Part shown: positions 6,597-8,788 of the stretch, piece by piece | How positions within the stretch are numbered: the stretch's first letter is position 1 | How the letters are laid out: each line of letters opens with the position of its first letter | Assembly: GCA_046726955.1 (NCBI GenBank) | Contig: JBKPBQ010000136.1 | Location: 1-8,788 of the forward strand | Direction of reading: 5' to 3' | Source: CAVPGH01 sp046726955 | GTDB taxonomy: Bacteria > Acidobacteriota > Vicinamibacteria > Fen-336 | Length of the DNA: 8,788 nucleotides | Made by a program: the position numbers and the translations under genes | Notes under the pieces: model-generated | What the model was told of the DNA's origin: nothing | Databases searched by the model: none | The model's input: the letters and a program-made list of their open reading frames with translations, nothing else

Positions 6597-8788
6597 CTAC
6601 CGTTGATCCTGGACAGGGGGCGGGTTGGTGCGATGATCCCGCGGCGGCGGCGGGGGTGTGCGGTGATCGCGCGGCGGTGGAGACGGTGTCCGATGATCCC
6701 GAGGCGGTGGCGAGGGTGTCCGATGATCTCGGGCATCCCACGTGCAGGCCTCCGCCGGCAGACCCTGGGGCGCGTTGTTGCTGGCTGCGCAAAGGGCGCC
6801 GATGAGCGCCGCGTCGCGCGCCAGCTTCCGTGTCGCGGGACCGACGGCGCCGGCCACGGGTTCGTGCGGTCTCGGGGACCCTGCCCACACTCCAGTCGAG
6901 GGAGGCGTGTCCAGGACCTCAAGCTTTCCTTCCACGTGGCCGCGCTGGGCCGTGGGCTCTCGTGCCGGCGCGCCGGTGGCGCGGGATTTCAGGACCAACG
7001 CTCGCTCCGGGGGCGAAAGGGCGTTCACGGCGGCGTCGAGCCTGTCCACATCGTCTTTGTCCGCGCGTTCCATGGCCACGGTGGGCGCCATCACCCGCGT
7101 CCGGCCAGGTTGCTTTTCCGCGGTCGAAGCAATCGAGTTGGTCGCCGGAGCCGTACCGGACCACTTCAGGAAGAGCACGCCATCCACGAAGGGGCCCGTA
7201 CCGGTTCCCGCGGGGGGAAGCGTCGTGGGGTGACCCAGGTGGAAGGTCACGAAGACGCCCGCTCCGGACCCCGTGAAGTGCGCGGGTAGAGCGCGAGCTT
7301 CGGCGCCCCCGCCGGGGCCCGTCCGGCTCGGCTTCGCGAACGGGGGCACGGCGCTCACCACCGGTCCCGATGCGCCCGGCGTGAGCTCGAAATTGGTCCT
7401 GTCCCAGTCGACATCGACCGACGTCATTCCTGGGCGCCAGGGCAGCCGAAACGTATAGTCGTCGAACCCGCCGCTCCAGAGCTGGCTGGAGCAGTATCCC
7501 TCGTCGCCGACGTTGCGGACGAAGATGAGCCAGGCGTCGTCGCGGGCGTCGCTCTCGATGTCACGCTCCGTGGCCATCGCGTAGAGCGGGTGCAGCTCGG
7601 ACTTCAGCTGGTGCTCTCCGTCCAGCCCGAAGAGGCCGGTCATGATGGTGTGGCCGCTGAAGAGCTGGGCGGCAACCGAGCTCCCGTTGTCGACGCTCGC
7701 CTTGAGGGCCACCCACTCCGGCGACTTGAAGTAGTCGATGGTCTCGTCGGAGTCGAACTCGACGTGAATGAAGTCGCGGGCGTTCGTGTACAACGTCTTG
7801 TCGCAGCCGCCCCCGTGGATGTCACAGGGGCGGAGCGAGAAGTCGTAGTCGTCGTCTTTCCATTCGTGCGTGACCGGGCCCCCCTGACCCTCGAACGTGA
7901 CCGGGAACCAGTTGACGTGCCCGGGGAAGCTCGAGGGCCCCGTGAATGCGTCCCGGTGTTTGGCCGCCCAGCACAGCAGGCCATTCACGCTCAGACCTCC
8001 GTCGTCGACATCCTCCAACCCGGATTGGTCGGTGCAGTCGGGGAAGTTGGGCTTGGGGATGGGGCGACCAATGTCGACCTTGCTGAACTCGTGACACGCG
8101 GACGTGGGCGGCATGGAGCCGAAATTGCCTGGCGGGTCTTGCCCCGACCAATGGGGGTTGTAGAGGAAGCCGTTGGGATCCACGGCGTTCGATACGACGT
8201 CGAAAGGGTACCGGGACGGCGGGGGCAGGCAGGCTACTCCGCGGCATATCTGAATCGTGACGAAGGCCGGCCCCCCGTGCGCGGGGTCGACGTCCTGCTT
8301 GCACTGGTCTTCGGTGCCGTCGTCGTGACGGTCGTAGCCGTTGTCGCCGTAGTCGTTGTCCTCGTATCCCAGATGCAGCACGAGCTGCGACAGCGCTACG
8401 TCCTGGCCGGTCACGATCAGTGGCCGTCCGACGACGTTCTTGATCCGTGTGAGCGTGTTGCCGACGTCGGTCCCGGCCATCTTCGCGCTCGGGATGCGGA
8501 TGAGGCCATGGTAGAGATGGTCGCTGTCATCCCCGCTGGGGTTCACGTAGCGCTTCCAGGTCGAGCCCGAACCGCCCGTCTGTACGCATCCGTCGCCGCT
8601 GACGTAGACAAGATCTTTCGGTGCGAACACGACGTTCGGGTAGACCCACTCGGGCCGGTTGACGACGGGCCGGCTGATCGTGCAGCTGAATTCCCCGGTC
8701 GCCGAACGATCACTGCAGCGCGGGTCGAACGCCTGAGCGCGGCCGGCCGTGGGGTACGCCATCCACACGACCCACAAGGCCCCCGTCC
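6597..8788 (-). CDS. Large exported protein of unknown function with C-terminal DHRTPxPPPR repeats (5' end outside window)
   Basis: Not recognised as a named family. The frame is open through the right edge. The first visible residues (LWVVWMAYPTAGRAQA-FD) look like the hydrophobic core and cleavage site of a signal peptide, so the true start is probably a little beyond the window. Numbering from the TTG at 8777: an acidic stretch at 138-158 (YEDNDYGDNGYDRHDDGTEDQ) could bind calcium. A block at 374-403 (SGHTIMTG...DGEHQLKSELHPLYAMAT) has an H/E-rich signature that recalls uncharacterised bacterial proteins with EIHP motifs. Residues 411-446 continue this domain (DDAWLIFVRNVG...FRLPW). Most of the 14 cysteines lie in residues 21-429, fitting disulfides outside the cytoplasm. 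Residues 475-680 are low in order and rich in Pro, Ala and Gly. The tail carries four tandem DHRTPSPPPR-like units. The GabT gene starts 38 bp downstream. The reading frame is secure; the function is open. Confidence 0.8.
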   Translation of the reverse strand, partial: TGALWVVWMAYPTAGRAQAFDPRCSDRSATGEFSCTISRPVVNRPEWVYPNVVFAPKDLVYVSGDGCVQTGGSGSTWKRYVNPSGDDSDHLYHGLIRIPSAKMAGTDVGNTLTRIKNVVGRPLIVTGQDVALSQLVLHLGYEDNDYGDNGYDRHDDGTEDQCKQDVDPAHGGPAFVTIQICRGVACLPPPSRYPFDVVSNAVDPNGFLYNPHWSGQDPPGNFGSMPPTSACHEFSKVDIGRPIPKPNFPDCTDQSGLEDVDDGGLSVNGLLCWAAKHRDAFTGPSSFPGHVNWFPVTFEGQGGPVTHEWKDDDYDFSLRPCDIHGGGCDKTLYTNARDFIHVEFDSDETIDYFKSPEWVALKASVDNGSSVAAQLFSGHTIMTGLFGLDGEHQLKSELHPLYAMATERDIESDARDDAWLIFVRNVGDEGYCSSQLWSGGFDDYTFRLPWRPGMTSVDVDWDRTNFELTPGASGPVVSAVPPFAKPSRTGPGGGAEARALPAHFTGSGAGVFVTFHLGHPTTLPPAGTGTGPFVDGVLFLKWSGTAPATNSIASTAEKQPGRTRVMAPTVAMERADKDDVDRLDAAVNALSPPERALVLKSRATGAPAREPTAQRGHVEGKLEVLDTPPSTGVWAGSPRPHEPVAGAVGPATRKLARDAALIGALCAASNNAPQGLPAEACTWDARDHRTPSPPPRDHRTPSPPPRDHRTPPPPPRDHRTNPPPVQDQR
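6601..6728 (-). repeat. In-frame 30 bp tandem repeats coding for DHRTPxPPPR
   Basis: Three well-conserved 30 bp units lie at 6631-6660, 6661-6690 and 6691-6720, differing from each other at only a few positions. Part of another copy runs to 6728, and a degenerate copy at 6601-6630 reaches the stop codon. Translated on the minus strand they give DHRTPSPPPR twice, DHRTPPPPPR, and DHRTNPPPVQ followed by DQR, where the last three residues look like a decayed start of a further unit. The period is a whole number of codons, so copy number can change without a frameshift. There are no spacers, so this is not a CRISPR array. Confidence 0.9.

Noticed and set aside
5578..6606. Plus-strand open frame of 342 codons across the aminotransferase
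   Set aside because: Antisense shadow of a well-supported gabT gene, with no recognisable domain.
6601..6728. CRISPR array
   Set aside because: The 30 bp units abut with no spacers, and their period is in frame with a coding sequence.
5423..6922. Minus-strand open frame of 499 codons overlapping the aminotransferase and the repeat tail
   Set aside because: It is a frame-shifted shadow, Arg/Pro-rich and without motifs; the true frames for both genes are clear.
8775..8777. TTG at 8777 as the true start of the large exported protein
   Set aside because: The frame stays open to the window edge, and a start here would leave the signal peptide without its basic N-terminus; the gene most likely begins outside the window.

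Overview
The window is GC-rich and densely coding, with strong G/C preference at third codon positions. An ECF sigma factor translationally close to a membrane serine/threonine kinase, a GabT with a four-cysteine insert, and a DACNV-type protein together suggest a soil or sediment bacterium of the Rokubacteria/Methylomirabilota, Acidobacteriota or myxobacterial kind. This placement is inferred from gene style; there is no rRNA or other marker to settle it.

Left part (1-2238, minus strand): a two-gene signalling unit. A sigma-70 ECF factor is followed 6 bp later by a transmembrane Ser/Thr kinase with a PEGA-like extracytoplasmic segment. The kinase then enters a formylglycine-generating-enzyme-like (FGE/SUMF1) domain that is cut by the left edge. 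Across a 172 bp divergent intergenic region, a plus-strand gene (2411-3082) encodes a small exported protein with an HExxH zinc-protease signature.

Middle (3221-4024, plus strand): a complete DUF899 thioredoxin-like protein with a CRGC motif. It converges on the right-hand cluster over a 49 bp gap that holds a small GC hairpin.

Right part (4074-8788, all minus strand): transcription order is a large exported protein of unknown function (5' end beyond the window, C-terminal DHRTPxPPPR repeats), then a class III aminotransferase of the GabT type, then a DACNV-like protein with a divergent diadenylate-cyclase-type C-terminal domain. Gaps are 38 and 28 bp, so co-transcription is plausible but not shown.

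Seven protein genes account for nearly the whole window. There is no non-coding stretch over 300 bp, and I saw no tRNA, rRNA, insertion sequence or CRISPR array. Nothing here is clearly a new defence or mobile system. The least explained items are the repeat-tailed exported protein, the DACNV protein beside GabT, and the kinase-PEGA-FGE fusion paired with its own sigma factor.
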